From assembly GCA_036250195.1 (NCBI GenBank), contig JAVHZZ010000003.1, positions 39,901,835-39,965,834 of the forward strand: a DNA stretch of 64,000 nucleotides. Reading direction: 5' to 3'. Numbering within the stretch: the stretch's first letter is position 1; every line of letters starts with the position of its first letter. The DNA comes from Mixophyes australis. Lineage: Eukaryota > Chordata > Amphibia > Anura > Limnodynastidae. The position numbers and the translations under genes are program-made. Positions 11,023 through 23,216 of this stretch are shown piece by piece. The notes beneath the pieces are model-generated. The model saw only the letters and a list, made by a program, of their open reading frames with translations. It was not told the DNA's origin and did not search any database.

Positions 11023-11115
11023 AAAGAAACATAGAATTTGACGGCAGACAAGAACCACTTGGCCCATCTAGTCTGCCCAATTTAAATTTATTTTACATGT
11101 CTCTTCTATATATAG
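11023..11115 (-). mobile_element. LINE-type 3' tail fragment
   Basis: acatagaatttgacggcaga with ggcccatctagtctgccc is a dispersed frog repeat resembling the 3' end of a CR1/L2-type LINE. The orientation is inferred by analogy with the copy at 8436. Confidence 0.4.
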
Positions 11116-11201
11116 AAATTGTTTTACTTTGGTCTTGCTCCTGACATTTCATGGCATATTGAGTTGGTGGATCAGATTGGTAATCCAGACTTCAAGACTG
11201 T

Positions 11202-11376
11202 GGGCTAGATTTACTAAGCTACGGGTTTGAAAAAGTGGGGATGTTGCCTATAGCAACCAATCATATTCTAGCTGTCATTTTGTAGAAGGTACTAAATAAA
11301 TGACAGCTAGAATCTGATTGGTTGCTACAGGCAACATCCCAACTTTTTCAGACCCGCAGCTTAGTAAATCTAGCCC
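11202..11376. mobile_element. Palindromic MITE, GGGCTAGATTTACTAAGC family (copy 2)
   Basis: About 175 bp with near-perfect inverted arms (ends gggctagatttactaagc and gcttagtaaatctagccc), flanked by tgt on both sides. Same family as 3012 and 39140. Confidence 0.85.
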
Positions 11377-12022
11377 TGTGTCTCTTCAAGCACCTGCCAA
11401 AAAGAGTGCGACATCATTCTTGGTCCAGCAAGGAGGGAAGACAATGTGGCTCAGCAGATGTATCAGCACTCAAGTGTATACAGCTCCTCTAACATAAAGT
11501 TGTATATTAGGTCCAGTGCAGTGGACAACTGTTTTATTGAAAGTTCTTTAATTATTTGCAGTGTGTATTTAGAATAAAAGTGCATTTACTTTACCAGCTA
11601 CTTGTCTATGTGATTTTATACCTACTAAGGGTACCAGCTGAGCCTGTCTGGTGTACTGGGTTGTCTCTGAGCACTTCTTGCCACCTAGCACGTAAAAAAG
11701 CTGAACATAAACCCAGTAAGTGAAATTTGTATCAATGTTTGAATATAATGCATAATATATTCTCAGCATATTTGGTTCTCTGAAGTTGTCTTAATCATTT
11801 TGTTTTGTTTTTTTTGTATCTTTCCAGATCATCAAGAACATATATCAAATCCTATTTTGCGAACAGATAGTGGTAAATATTTTGATCATCTTTGTATTTT
11901 TTGCTGCAATCAACATACCATAGATTGAATAATCCATGATATCGATTACATTTTTAAGAGTTTCAACAGTGTTTTTATCCATGTTGGACAATTTCAACAA
12001 TATACTTTTCACTCCACTCTTT

Positions 12023-12189
12023 GGGGCAGATTCAATTCCCCGTACTGTTCTTTAGAACAATGCGGGTGCGCGTTATTACTTTTAGTACAGGCTCATAGAG
12101 CTGCAAGCAAAAGTCAGTGTTGAAATTACTGTGCCAACAGTAATAATGCGTATCTATTACCACAGTAGTGGTAATAGTGAATTTGCCCC
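12023..12189. mobile_element. MITE of the GGGGCATATTCAATT family, copy 2
   Basis: The termini ggggcagattcaattcc and gaatttgcccc are inverted and flanked by ttt on both sides. The interior includes cgcgttattac and gtaataatgcg inverted blocks. Confidence 0.6.
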
Positions 12190-13104
12190 TTTAACTGTAT
12201 GGATCTGAAATGTCCTGCGTTGTTCTTTTGTTTTTTTTAAACATTCTCACTGATTAGTGATTTTGTTTTCATAAAATCAACATTTATCAATCCATGTTGC
12301 TAGATGCAACATTACAGACATCTGCTGTCTCAGTCATGAAATATCAGGCACACACAAAGACTTTCAATCCCATCTCCATGGTTAATGCCCTTGCAGATGA
12401 AGAAGCAAAATTCCTCACAGGAGATATCCAACCTTGGAGTATAATAATTGCAAGCAAGGTCATCTTGGTCAATCACAAAACGGGAGAGAGAGACTTGTGG
12501 AAAAAAATATTAAATGGGTTTTGTAACCACTAATTTAGTCCTCAACACAATGGCACGGTCTGATAAAAAGAAAAGGAGACAGGTTCAAAGTAAGGGAGGG
12601 AAGAACTTGATATAAAAGAGCTGTCATAAGCAGGATTTAAACTGACACAGGTTATGAGCACAACAAACTAACTTCACTGGGTGTCACGGTCACTAGGAGT
12701 CTCGACCCAGAATTTACCAGAATAGAGCTCTACTCACCAGAGGCGCGAAGTCTAACACAGCGGCTGGTCTTCTCCAAGAACTCCCGCAAGGAAGGATGGG
12801 TTTTAGCGGCTTCCACTGTGCAGGTCGCGGCCCTCTGGAGAGTATGGTAAATGGACGGATACAGCTATACACGATGGGACCTCCTAGAGCTGGGTTGAAG
12901 GAGGATTGCCAGGAGAGTAGATAGTCTCTGGGTAGTAGGAGCTGTACTGACACAGCGAGAGGAATGACCAGTAATAGCAGAGAATAAGTAGTTCAATAGT
13001 AACTGGTATACGGATGAACTGTAGACGGTTGATAGGTCACAAACGTAGAGGAAGACTTGTTCAAGTTGCCAGTGTATTGAAAAGTAACGGGGTAGTCTTC
13101 CTCT

Positions 13105-14948
13105 CCACTGGCATCTTCCCCCTCCTCCTTCAAACATGCTCTCGTATCCCCCATTCTTAAGAAACCTAATCTCGAACCCACTTCTCTCTCGAACTATCGC
13201 CCTATATCTCTACTCCCCTTTGCCTCCAAAATTCTCGAGAGGCTCGTCTGCAGCCGTCTTATCGCCTACCTTTCTGAACACTCCCTACTTGATCCTCTCC
13301 AGTCTGGTTTCCGCCCCCTTCACTCCACTGAAACTGCCCTGGCTAAAGTCACCAATGACCTCCTCTCTGCTAAAGCCAGGGGCCACTTCTCCCTTCTCAT
13401 CCTCCTTGACCTCTCTGCAGCCTTCGACACCGTTGACCACCCCCTCCTCCTCCACACCCTCCAGTCTTTCGGCCTCTCCGGCCCAGTCTTGTCCTGGTTC
13501 ACCTCTTACCTTGCTGACCAATCCTTCTCTGTCACCACCTCTGGGTCTCTCTCCCCCCCCGTCCACCCCCCCGTCCACCCTTCCAGGCTGGGTCCTTCAG
13601 GGCTCTGTTCTGGGACCCTTACTCTTCTCTCTATACACCTCCTCCCTGGGTGAACTGATCAGCTCCTTCGGCTTCAACTACCACCTTTACGCTGATGACA
13701 CCCAGCTATACCTCTCCTCTCCTGATCTCCCTCCCTCCTCTCTAGGGTGTCCGCGTGCCTCTCTGCCATCTCCTCCTGGATGTCCTCCCGCTTCCTCAAA
13801 CTTAACCTTGCCAAAACTGAGCTTATAGTTTTTCCTCCCCCTCATACCTCATCCCCTTCTGACCTCTCCATCACTGTCGACAACTCCTCTTTCTCCCCTG
13901 TCTCCCAACTTCGCTGCCTTGGTGTCATTCTCGACTCCTCTCTCTACTTTGGCCCCCACATCCTCTCCCTTGCTAAGTCCTGCCGCTTCCAGCTGCGTAA
14001 CATCGCTCGCAGCCGGCCCTTCCTCTCCCAAGACGCCACCAAATGTCTTATCCACTCTCTGATCATCTCCCGCCTGCACTACTGCAACCTCCTCCTCACT
14101 GGCCTCCCCCACTCTCATCTCGCTCCCCTTCGATCTGTTCTTAACGCTGCTGCTAGACTTATTTTCCTTTCTCGCCGCTCCTCTTCTGTCTCCCACCTCT
14201 ACCTAGCCCTTCACTGGCTCCCATTCCCCTTCAGAATCCTCTTTAAACTCCTCACACTCACATACAAGGCCCTCGCCAACTCCACTGCGCCCTACATCTC
14301 TACCCTCCTCTCTATTCACACTCCATCCCGCCCTCTCCGTTCTGCCTCTGACTGTCGCCTCTCTTCCTCCCTTATTACCTCCTCCCACGCGCGTATCCAA
14401 GACTTCGCCCGCGCTGCCCCCCTCCACTGGAACAAGCTCCCTCCCTCCATCAGAACTTCCCCCAATCTGTCCAGTTTCAAACGGGCTTTAAAAACTCACC
14501 TTTTTCTTAAAGCCTTTCGGTCTCTCACTTAACTTCCTTCCTTATCTTCTGCCTTCGTCCCCCTACTCTCCCTCTCTCCCCTGTGTCTCTCTCTCTGTCC
14601 ACCCCTCCCCTTAGATTGTACGCTCCTCTGAGCAGGGCCATCTCTCCTCCTGTTTCCACCACTCCTAACTCTGCTCTCCAGCTACTTAGCCCTCCTCCTC
14701 GAGGACCCTCCACCCCCCGTCCCCTCTGGGGGTCTCCCTGTCTTCCATGCCCTCCTTCTTGGGCTCCGTTGTTTGCGGATCCTCCTTCCCCCGCCCTCTC
14801 TAGCTGTGCATTTAGCTTACTGAGTTACTGTGCTTACTGTTTACTGTACTGTGCTGTCTCACCTTGTACTGTAACTCGTTTGTCCCTGTACGGCGCTACG
14901 GACACCTTGTGGCGCCCTATAAATAAAAATTAATAATAATAATAATAG
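13105..14948 (+). mobile_element. L2 LINE inserted in the solo LTR
   Basis: Starts in the RT region near ccttcaaacatgctctcg and ends with the L2 tail tacggcgctacggacacctt followed by (TAA)n at about 14930-14948. The LTR minisatellite resumes directly afterwards, showing that the L2 landed inside the LTR. Confidence 0.9.
13135..14532 (+). pseudogene. L2 reverse transcriptase (frameshifted, endonuclease missing)
   Basis: The RT core reads [43 protein letters not shown] and [12 protein letters not shown] (motif A) in the frame starting at 13135. The frame then shifts near the C-run at 13553-13580, giving [13 protein letters not shown] (motif B) and [11 protein letters not shown] (motif C). It shifts again near 13740, restoring the first frame through CLGVILDSSL to the end at 14532. 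Two frameshifts and the absent endonuclease make it non-functional. The C-terminus matches the partial L2 at 10464-10724. Confidence 0.88.
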
Positions 14949-15565
14949 TTTGCGGCTGGCAGCAGTACCACTGATGCAAAGTAGAAACTTAGTCCAGATA
15001 CAGGTAAGATACAAGGTGGCGTGAAACGATCTGTGGCTGACAGGTATTACCACAGGCGTGGAATGAAGACTTGTCCAGATTGCAGGTAGGATACAGGGTA
15101 GCGTGGAACGATCTGCGGCTGACAGATATTGCCAGTGGCGTGGAATGAAGACTTGTCCAGATTGCAGGTAGGATACAGGGTAGCGTGGAACGATCTGCGG
15201 CTGACAGATATTGCCAGTGGCGTGGAATGAAGACTTGTCCAGATTGCAGGTAGGATACAGGGTAGCGTGGAACTATCTGCGACTGACAGGTCTTACCACT
15301 GGCGTAGAATGAAGACTTGTCCAGATTGCCGGTATGATACAGGGTAGCGTGGAACGATCTGCGGCTGACAGGTATTACCACTGGCGTGGAATGGAGACTT
15401 GTCCAGATTGCAGGTAAGATACTGGGTAGTGTGGAACGATCTGCGGCTGCCAGGTATTACCACTGGCGTGGAATGGAGACTTGTTCAGATGGCAGGTAAG
15501 ATCCTGGGTAGCATGGAACGCTTGCGGCTGCCAGGTATTACCACTGGAGTGCAGGAGAGTTTCCA
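14949..15565. repeat. 83-bp minisatellite inside the solo LTR
   Basis: Six to seven tandem units of about 83 bp, each with gtggaacgatctgcggctga, cagatattgccactggcgtg and agacttgtccagattgca. A partial unit also precedes the L2 (13040-13104). Internal LTR minisatellites are also present in gypsy A and B. Confidence 0.85.
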
Positions 15566-15838
15566 TAGCAGACAGGAACCACGGACAGAAGCAATGAACA
15601 CCTTGGTTACCTCAGAGGAATGGGGACCAAGAACTGGCAAAGGTAGTAGGGCAGCAGGTGTCTTAAATAGTGAGGAGTAATTAATCATCCAATGAGGAGA
15701 GGAACAAAGGATTTATCAGTCCTATAGGTCTGCACATGCGCAGACCCCTGGTGAAGATGGCGAACGGCTGCGGCGCAAGACAGGCAGAGCAGAGAGAGAC
15801 CTAGATCTTGAACCAGCGATCCGGTGAGTGACACTGGG

Positions 15839-17150
15839 TAGCTTGCAAACTTATATGACGTCTGACCTCTCACAAGAAGACAATTATTAGCCGCACGAAA
15901 GGAGACAATTGAACCCAGCTTAAGAAAGCTAAATACGCACTCTTCTACAGGAGGTGCTTCAGTATACAAACTGGCTCCAAGGCATTACTATTGTAGATTT
16001 CTAATGAGTCAAAGCTTGAAATGGGGAATACAAGACACACAAAACAAACATACAAGGTAGTCAAAATAAATGAAGACATGAAAACAAAGGTATGGAGGGC
16101 CCTGCTTATGAGCTGACACTCTTAATCAGGCAGCCTTCCCTTCGGTTCTCCCTTCATCTAAACATATCTCTTACACCTTACTTTAACCAAAGTTATTATA
16201 AACAAAATTGTCTCCCCTGACCAAGAGTTATCATAAACCAAAAGACCTCCTCTGTTTCAGCTATGTTATATTCTAATACTAAGTCTGACATGTGAATTCA
16301 CAAGAACAGAGACATGAACTTAAGTGTAATTTAATATGGAAAATAAATCAATGCTTAAGATGAAAACCAATAAACAAAAATGATATACAAATATATAATA
16401 TAATCCTTTCTTGTAAAATAAAAAGGATTAAAACACAAAAACACAAACAAATGGTACTCGCACAAATGATCAGATATCTGTCTGCTAGTAGAGCATGCAC
16501 ACTGGAACACTTCTCAATAAGAAATGGACTACCAAAAGTGAACAAAAACTGCTAGATTTACGTAACATTACAGAGCCAGGAAGACTAAATAGTTTACGGC
16601 CTTCTTTTCAAAACATTTTTACTCCGGCATTCTTCATACTGGCCTAACTTCTTACCACCATGTCCTACAAAGATCGTATTACCTGCCATGAACAGGTCAT
16701 AATTTTCCCTTCATTTACATACCAGACATAACTCCTCTATTTCCCTTCATTCATCATCACTCTTTATTTATATAGTGCCACTGATTCCGCAGCGCTGCAC
16801 AAAGAACTCATTCACATCACTCATTCAAGCTTATCCCAGCTGCTCAGCCTCCTGTCAACCAGTTGAGATGCCCTAAGATATCACAGACCTACAAAGAATG
16901 TCAGGGTTCTGTTTTTGGATATTATTGGTGATACTGATATACCCCTAAATAGAATTCATAAATACCTCAATGGTAGAGCAAAATAATTAAGAGACAATCA
17001 ATGAGATACCAATGTAATTTAATCTCTCCCTCTCAGGTTTTAACCCATGTTTGGAAACAGTTCCTGTAAGCAACAACAAGCTAATACTATGAATTAAATC
17101 ACAAACCCCTATTTGCAGTTTTATATGTATTGTGAGTAGCTTGCATATGA
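15839..17150. other. Mostly unassigned; LINE 3' UTR fragment and SINE tail
   Basis: 16066-16130 (agacatgaaaacaaaggtat, ggccctgcttatgagctgac) matches 29985-30050 and probably belongs to the 3' UTR of the L2-like LINE to the right. 16752-16815 (tttatatagtgccactgatt, ccgcagcgctgcac) is the 3' end of the tRNA-headed SINE on the minus strand. The remainder has no recognisable content. Confidence 0.45.
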
Positions 17151-19152
17151 CAGTGAATAATTTAAATTGGATTCTGGAGGACGAAGGAAACCAGTATAAT
17201 GATTTGCAAACTGGTGCTGCAGATGTGGAGTGGCATGAAAGGATTGGTCTTGCTGTGGCATCTGAGATTGAAGCAGTGATAGATGGGTGAGGGGAAAGCC
17301 AGATAAGATGCTTTAGTAGTCAAGGTGGGAAATGATGAGGGAATGAATAAGAGCTTTGGTAGCAACTTGGGTAAGAAAAGGGAATATTTTAGGCAATATA
17401 TACAAGATGGAGGTGACAGGATTGGGAGAGAGATTAAATCGGAGGGACAAAGTACAGAGCAGAGTCAAGTGCGTCACTAAGTAAGCATGCTTGAGAGGCT
17501 AAGGAAATTGTGGTGTTATTGACAGTAAAGGAGATTTGAAGAAAGGTGGCGACTCTGAAAGGAGGGAACATGATAAACTCTTTTGCTTTAGATAGCATTG
17601 GGACATGTGATCACAGAGAGAGCTAGTTGATTACAAAAGCTAGTACAGAAGGGAAGAAGTTATGGGAGGACAAGTAGACTTGGGTGTCATCAGAGTAGAG
17701 GTGGTACTAGCTGGATGGCTTCTTTAGGATTGGTGAGATGAGCACATGTTTGCAGCAGGATGGAAATGTGGCAGTGAAAGGAGACAAGTTGAAGAGGAGA
17801 ATATGTAGTGAGGAAGAGCACAGTAAAAAATTGAAAGGGAATAGGGTCAAGGGGGCTTGTTGCAGAGTAAGATGTTGAGATGAGTGCAGATACTCTTTTG
17901 AGTGTGGATTGGGATAGTGTAGGAGAAGGAGTGTTTTACGCAGGATTTGACATGAGGCAATAGCTTGTTGAATGGTGTTGAATAATATCTTTGAAGTAGT
18001 TGGCATTGGCTGTGAAAGTGGATGGGGTAAAGATGCCAGTAGGCAAAGAGTTGATTATGGTTAGAAAACTGGGTGGATATTAGAGAAGTCAAGTATGGTT
18101 GATTGGCAACTGAAAGGACAGTGTTATAACATGAAAGGATGAATTTAAAGTTGAAGAAGTTAGCAACTAAGCAAGTTTTCCTTCAGTTGCGTTCAGTAGT
18201 GTGGGAGAACAGAACGGATCTGTTTGTTGTGCCATGGTTGATGTTTGGATCATTGGAGACTATATGTGGTATCTGTATAGTGCTGAAGTGAGAGTTTTGT
18301 TGTAGAAAGAGAAAGCCTGATCAGACAGGACAAGGAAGTCTTCGGTGAGAGTAGTGGTTTTAGTGAAAATGAGAAAAAGACCGGGTCAAGAGTATTTAGG
18401 TGTCGCTGTGTGTATGTGGATTTTGGTGCAGGGGCAGGAACGTAAGGTAAGGTGAACCTGAAGCAAACAAGTCTTTCTGGAGAAAATAGAGGTGGTGAAG
18501 CAGCAAGAGAAGACACAGCCAAGGCAATGTCTATCACAATGATTGGAAGATGAAGTCCACTGCGAGAGAACAAAGGAGAAAGTGAAGTTGTGTGTGTCAG
18601 TAAAGATATTGGAGTTGTCAATGGCAATATTTAAATCACCTAGTATGAGAAGGTAGGTCAAAAAATTGGAAATAAGTAAACCAGACAGCAAAGTTGTTAA
18701 GGAATTGAAAAACTGCACCTACACACGATAAATGAATGCAATGCAAAGTGGGAGAGGAGGGAATAGACAGAGAAAGTGTGGACTTTAAAGTTAGAGAAAT
18801 AATGGAAGGGTTCTAGGGGTAGGTTCAGCATAAAAGAAAAAAGCCAACTTTGCTACCTAATTTGATTCCAGGTCTGGGAGGGTGGCTTAATGAGAGCCTC
18901 CCATAAGCTAGGTGCTTCAGGAATGTTTTGTTAAACTAGGTAAACCAGGTTTATGTTATGGTAATGAAGTTAAGTGATTTTGAAATTAATAGATGATAGA
19001 TGGAGTTGTTCGGAACATAACTTGCATTCCAAAGTGCACAGAAGAAATGGAAGGTAGAGATAAGTGGATAAGGTTGGTGGGGTTGGAAATAGGAGGAGGA
19101 TGGAAAGTTTTGGGGTGGAAGGTGGAGTGTGAGCAAATGGTGGGGCCAGGGG
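17150..19152 (-). mobile_element. Degenerate L2-like LINE (endonuclease + RT remnants)
   Basis: Reading the minus strand: endonuclease pieces LWNASYVPNNSI, LNFITIT and YLLILGDLNIAIDNS (19130-18600), a linker, then HVLISPILKKPSS (17710). That motif matches L2 RT but is followed directly by YSDDTQVYLSS, so about 500 bp of RT core is deleted at 17700. The C-terminal remnants run to 17150. There are many stops and frameshifts. A hAT element interrupts its 5' region at 19153. The copy at 29957-31060 is the same family. Confidence 0.7.
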
Positions 19153-20127
19153 CAGAGACAGATTTAGACCTCATGGGGCCATAGGCAAGATACCGGTTTG
19201 GGGGCCCCCTACCTGAAACAATCCATAGCACTATATTTTTGTACCATACAATATACCCCTATAGTTGAGTAGAAGGGAAGCTATGTGCCGCAAAAGGAGG
19301 GATGGCCATACCATTGGAGGTGTAACTTGCATCGTTGAGGGGCGTACCTAACATGTGAAAAGAGCTAGGCCACCCTCCTGCAGAAAAAGGCAACACTAAA
19401 TAATTACAGAGCAGTCTCGTTTTTTAAGTAGTTGGGTCAAAACAACCTAATAAGTATAAGTCAGGACAGAAATGCTTATTAAGTTGTTTGCAAGAATACA
19501 CATAAATCCAAGGATGTGCCCTTGTAACTTTTGTCCCTCTATCATCACACTGCCCCTTCACAATAACACATTTGCCCCTTCATTGTCACTTTTGACAATG
19601 AAGGGACAAAAGGGGCATCATAACACTATGCCCCTTCATTGCTACTTTTGCCCCTTCACAATATCACCTCTGTGCCCCTTCACAATTGTATTTGAAACAA
19701 CTTGTTTACCCTTTATCGTTGTGTGCCATTGTGCCTCCGTTAGTTTGCATACTTTTCTACTGCTTTCTTCTCTTCTGTTTTCTTCTTTCTGTTTTCTCAT
19801 CTTCTGTTTTATCTTCTTTCTTGCCCCGTCGCGTGCGCTGCTCCTCTCCACTCCGCAATGAGTCTTCTCTGAACATGATGTTGAGCGTGATGACATCACA
19901 CGGCATGACTCACGCCCGACACCCAGTGGAACGCAACGGAGCAGGGAGGAGGCTGCTGGGGCCCGCTGCAACCATGTGATTTTGTTTTTATTTTATTTTT
20001 CTCCCTCAGACACAAGATTTTTGTTTATTGGCTGGCATACCCCACCACCCGCCTTGCTGCCAGGCCCCTTGGGGACCGCTGGGCCCTAGGCAGGTGCCTA
20101 CGTTCACTAGTGGTAAATCCGGCTCTG
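19153..20127. mobile_element. Nonautonomous hAT element with 8-bp duplication GCCAGGGG
   Basis: TIRs cagagacagattta (left) and taaatccggctctg (right) bound 975 bp. Perfect direct repeats gccagggg lie at 19145-19152 and 20128-20135. The interior has a ggggcat/atgcccc-rich tract (19560-19690) and a block with gatgacatcacacgg, related to 31830-31960. No transposase. Confidence 0.88.
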
Positions 20128-21611
20128 GCCAGGGGTTGGGCAAGATGCCGTAAGCAGAAAAAGTACTTATAGGGCTGCGCTCAACTCTTTATAGGTAAGT
20201 GCAGCTACACTAAAAAGGAGTCCCTTCCTCTATTACATCCAATTCTAATAAAGTATGCGCTCAATTGCCTATAGAGGGAATATTAAAAGGGTGGATACCA
20301 ATGAATAAAAGAAAGCAGTTTAATGATAATTAACGTATCTAAAACAACACACAATGTGTGTATAGAATTAAATGAACAATCCAAAGCAATACAAAAATTG
20401 CAGGAGGAAATGAACAAGCAACAAGAAAAAAATACAAATGATTGATGTGATGAATGGTAATAGATTAACCAGACAAAATTAATTATGATTGACAAAGCAA
20501 CTAGAAACGGACTAAATTTAGTCCAATATCACAAAGTTCACATGATTCCAGTAGTTCAAATAACACTGACTGAGTCCTCTAGTACCAGAGAAATGTAGAA
20601 TGAAAAGGGGAATGTGAGAACCACCAATAGGGTAAAGTTCTTAAACTCACTGTCCTCTGTAACTTGGTCCGAAGTGAAGCGGCTGACAAGGTGTAGCATC
20701 TGCGGTTCAATGTTTCTGAATGCTGGTACGCTGGATTACCAGGTGATCAATCATCGACAGCGGAGAGATGATAAGGTACTGAGTAGAACAGAGCGGCAAG
20801 CGACGTGCGTTCCACAATGGAACGCAAAGTATCCACTTCCTGTGTGACGTCACTATATGGGCGTGTCCGAACTCGTTCCATTTGACAAGCAAAGTTCCTC
20901 AGGGGGTTGTGTCCATCAGCATGAAAGGAGGATATTTATAATCCTTATAGTTAAGTAGTTGTATTGCACTGCACCAAGTAGACCATTAATTACTCCCTTT
21001 ATGTATATAATTTGCGGATATTCTCCTTATAACACCTAGTGGAGGGTGCACTCACACACTATAGTAGAATCAATATTATTAAAGGGAAGAAAGAAAAGTG
21101 TGTTCTAAGGATGAGGCACTCAAATGGCCATAAATCTTTAAAACTTGCAATTTTATTAATTTATATTTAAAATAAATATCCAAAAAATAGATCCCTCAAA
21201 GGGCTTGTAGCGAAAATATTAAAAGTAGAGTGTAAAGGATAATGTATTGAAGTAAATATACTGTTAAATAGGTAGAAACAAACTACCTAGCCGCGCGAGG
21301 CTACTCAGTATAGTCCTTATATAATAATGTTATAGTTAATATTTTCAACAGACCTCATTCTGAAAGAAGACCAGTAATCTAAAGCCACTTGCAACCAAAA
21401 GACTTTGGCCTCAATAGTGTGTTGTTGTGGTAGTCCACATATAAATTCAGTATACTATGGATGATACTTCTTCTTATCAATTCTCTAAGTAATATTCTTT
21501 TCTTAATTTCTTACAAGTAGATTTATTAGTGCCATCCGTTGTTTTGTGGCTATGTTATCCCCTAATCTATCCTTTATATTACCCCTTAGGTACTTAGTAT
21601 ACTAGAAAAAG

Positions 21612-21800
21612 CGTGTACACTTGCCTCAATTAGCAAGTTACATTCACACAGGACTGGTATACTCTGGCTTGCCTATATCTTGTAGCGCCTCTGTTAGTAA
21701 GTTGCATTCACACGGGGCTGATATATTGTGGCTTGCCTATATTTTGCAGCACCTCAATTAGCAGATTACTTTCACACAGGGCTGGTATACTATGGCTTAG
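21612..21800. repeat. ~74-bp tandem repeat, 3 units
   Basis: Three imperfect units contain cctcaattagcaagttacat, tcacacagggctggtata and ctatggcttgcctatat, probably part of the Penelope-like region. Confidence 0.75.
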
Positions 21801-21954
21801 ATATAATACAAGGAGTCCCTATATTATGAGGGGCCCGGAGGAGAGCAGGCTCAGTTGAATAGAGAACACTTAAACTCCCTACAGATATATTTTCTAAATA
21901 ACTGGTCTATAATGTTAATTTGTCCGGATCAAACGAGCAGCGAAAGCAGCGTCC

Positions 21955-21997
21955 CCCGACGCGTGTTTCGCTATAAGGCTTTGTTAAGGCAAGCCGA
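21955..21997 (-). ncRNA. Decayed hammerhead-ribozyme-like motif
   Basis: The minus strand reads cttaaca-aagccttatagc-gaaa-cacgcgtcggggg. The gaaa box and flanking acgcgtcgg match the 3' half of the hammerhead found in vertebrate Penelope-like elements. The expected ctgayga core is cttaaca (three changes), so the ribozyme should be inactive. Confidence 0.35.
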
Positions 21998-22180
21998 TAT
22001 TCGTGTTAATTGGTCTTTTAAGGAGAGAGAACCTAACACATTTAATAACATCACATGACAACGTTGTTGGCAGCCCTATTGGTCATGTGATCGGGTCTGC
22101 CTATCATCTGGATTGTTGATTCAGGACGGAAGTATCCATAGATGCTGGGAATGATCATTTATATTAGTGAAGTTATTCCA

Positions 22181-22467
22181 CCTAAATAAACAGTTACTTG
22201 TTATAGAGTATAAAGGTGGGTTATTTTAATAGTGACTTATCATGTTTTAGAGGGGTATTAGTGATTAACAGTATCGTAGCATAATATCCAAGATCCGCCC
22301 ACATTTGATAGCATCATATATAGCAACGTTGTTAGCAACCATACTGATCATGTGGGTACCACATGATCACCACAATATGCAACGATACTGTTAATCACTC
22401 ATACCCCTTTAAAACATGATAAGTCACTATTAAAATAACCCACCTTTATACTCTATAACAAGTATGT
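22181..22467. repeat. Inverted repeat with ~85-bp arms
   Basis: 22183-22272 (acttgttatagagtataaag ... aacagtatcgt) is the near-exact inverse of 22384-22467, with a loop of about 110 bp holding gatcatgtgg/ccacatgatc. Large terminal foldbacks are common in Penelope-like insertions. Confidence 0.8.
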
Positions 22468-22469
22468 AT

Positions 22470-23211
22470 AACAATTATTTGGATACACTTTTATACAGTT
22501 GTAGACATTAAGCGCACATCAATAATATACCAATGTATGGTTTTGCACAAATAGCATTACATCCTATGATTGTTGACTCCTAAATTAATAACACATTAGG
22601 TAAATGTTATCAAATAAATGTGCATGGCATATTAATCCTAATTAAAGAGATCGCTCTAAAATCTACAGGGCGGATTGCTATAGATATGGGGTTAGATGGA
22701 AGGGAAATAGACGGGTTAATAAATGATGAGGAGAGGGGGGGATTACATTTGCTTTATCTGGGATGCAGCCACAACAGACAGGAAGGCAGAGGCCCCCTGT
22801 TGCGTATACAGGCTAAACAGACGTGTTGGCCACTGTGATGAACAGGGCTAATTAGCATGAGCTCACCTGTCTCTAGACAGTTTCAAAAAACACATCCCCT
22901 CCATTCTATTGCTAAGTTGGGAATTCCCAAAGAAAAGTTACAACCCCAAACAAGACATTTCCATACAAAACACATCCCAATGTAACACGATAAGTGCATT
23001 TGCAATTCTATACATTGGTGTCTGCACCCCTGATTGAAATACATTTCTACATGGTCCAGCCTTAAATAAGTTATTGATAAGTGATCCAGTCACACCACCA
23101 TTAAAACTGAAGGTCACATAACGCTATCCTTTCAGTCATTCCGACTAAATAATTGATCAGATATTTTCTTTTAGACTTTAAGAGTACCCAATTACAATAA
23201 CCTGTTTCTAG
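22470..23211. other. Unassigned DNA between the foldback and gypsy A
   Basis: AT-rich, no conserved ORF. gttag at 23212-23216 is the left target duplication of gypsy A. Confidence 0.5.
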
Positions 23212-23216
23212 GTTAG

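Larger units (their letters stand above)
12682..15833 (-). mobile_element. Solo Ty3/gypsy LTR (interrupted by an L2 LINE)
   Basis: It starts tgtcacggtcactaggagtc and ends ccggtgagtgaca, the same termini as the LTRs of gypsy B. Perfect 5-bp duplications ctggg lie at 12677-12681 and 15834-15838, and there are no internal gag-pol sequences, so this is a solo LTR left by LTR-LTR recombination. Subtracting the L2 leaves about 1.3 kb of LTR. The strand is given by analogy with B. Confidence 0.88.
20140..22150 (-). mobile_element. Penelope-like (Neptune-type) terminal region, degenerate
   Basis: No RT or GIY-YIG ORF is present. The call rests on the hammerhead-like motif at 21955-21995, the ctgcgctcaactctttatag block at 20184, internal tandem repeats and an adjacent inverted repeat, features known for vertebrate Penelope-like elements. 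The boundaries are approximate. Confidence 0.35.

Noticed and set aside
11828..11873. Possible 45-bp exon (acceptor tgtatctttccag, donor gtaaat)
   Set aside because: Too short, no recognisable peptide, no neighbouring exons; consensus-like sites of this quality occur by chance.
12294..12533. 79-residue plus-strand ORF
   Set aside because: No family recognised, no splice or promoter context; could be chance or an old repeat fragment.
13285..14427. Minus-strand ORFs of 60-115 residues, Gly/Glu/Arg rich
   Set aside because: Antisense shadows of the L2 reverse transcriptase.
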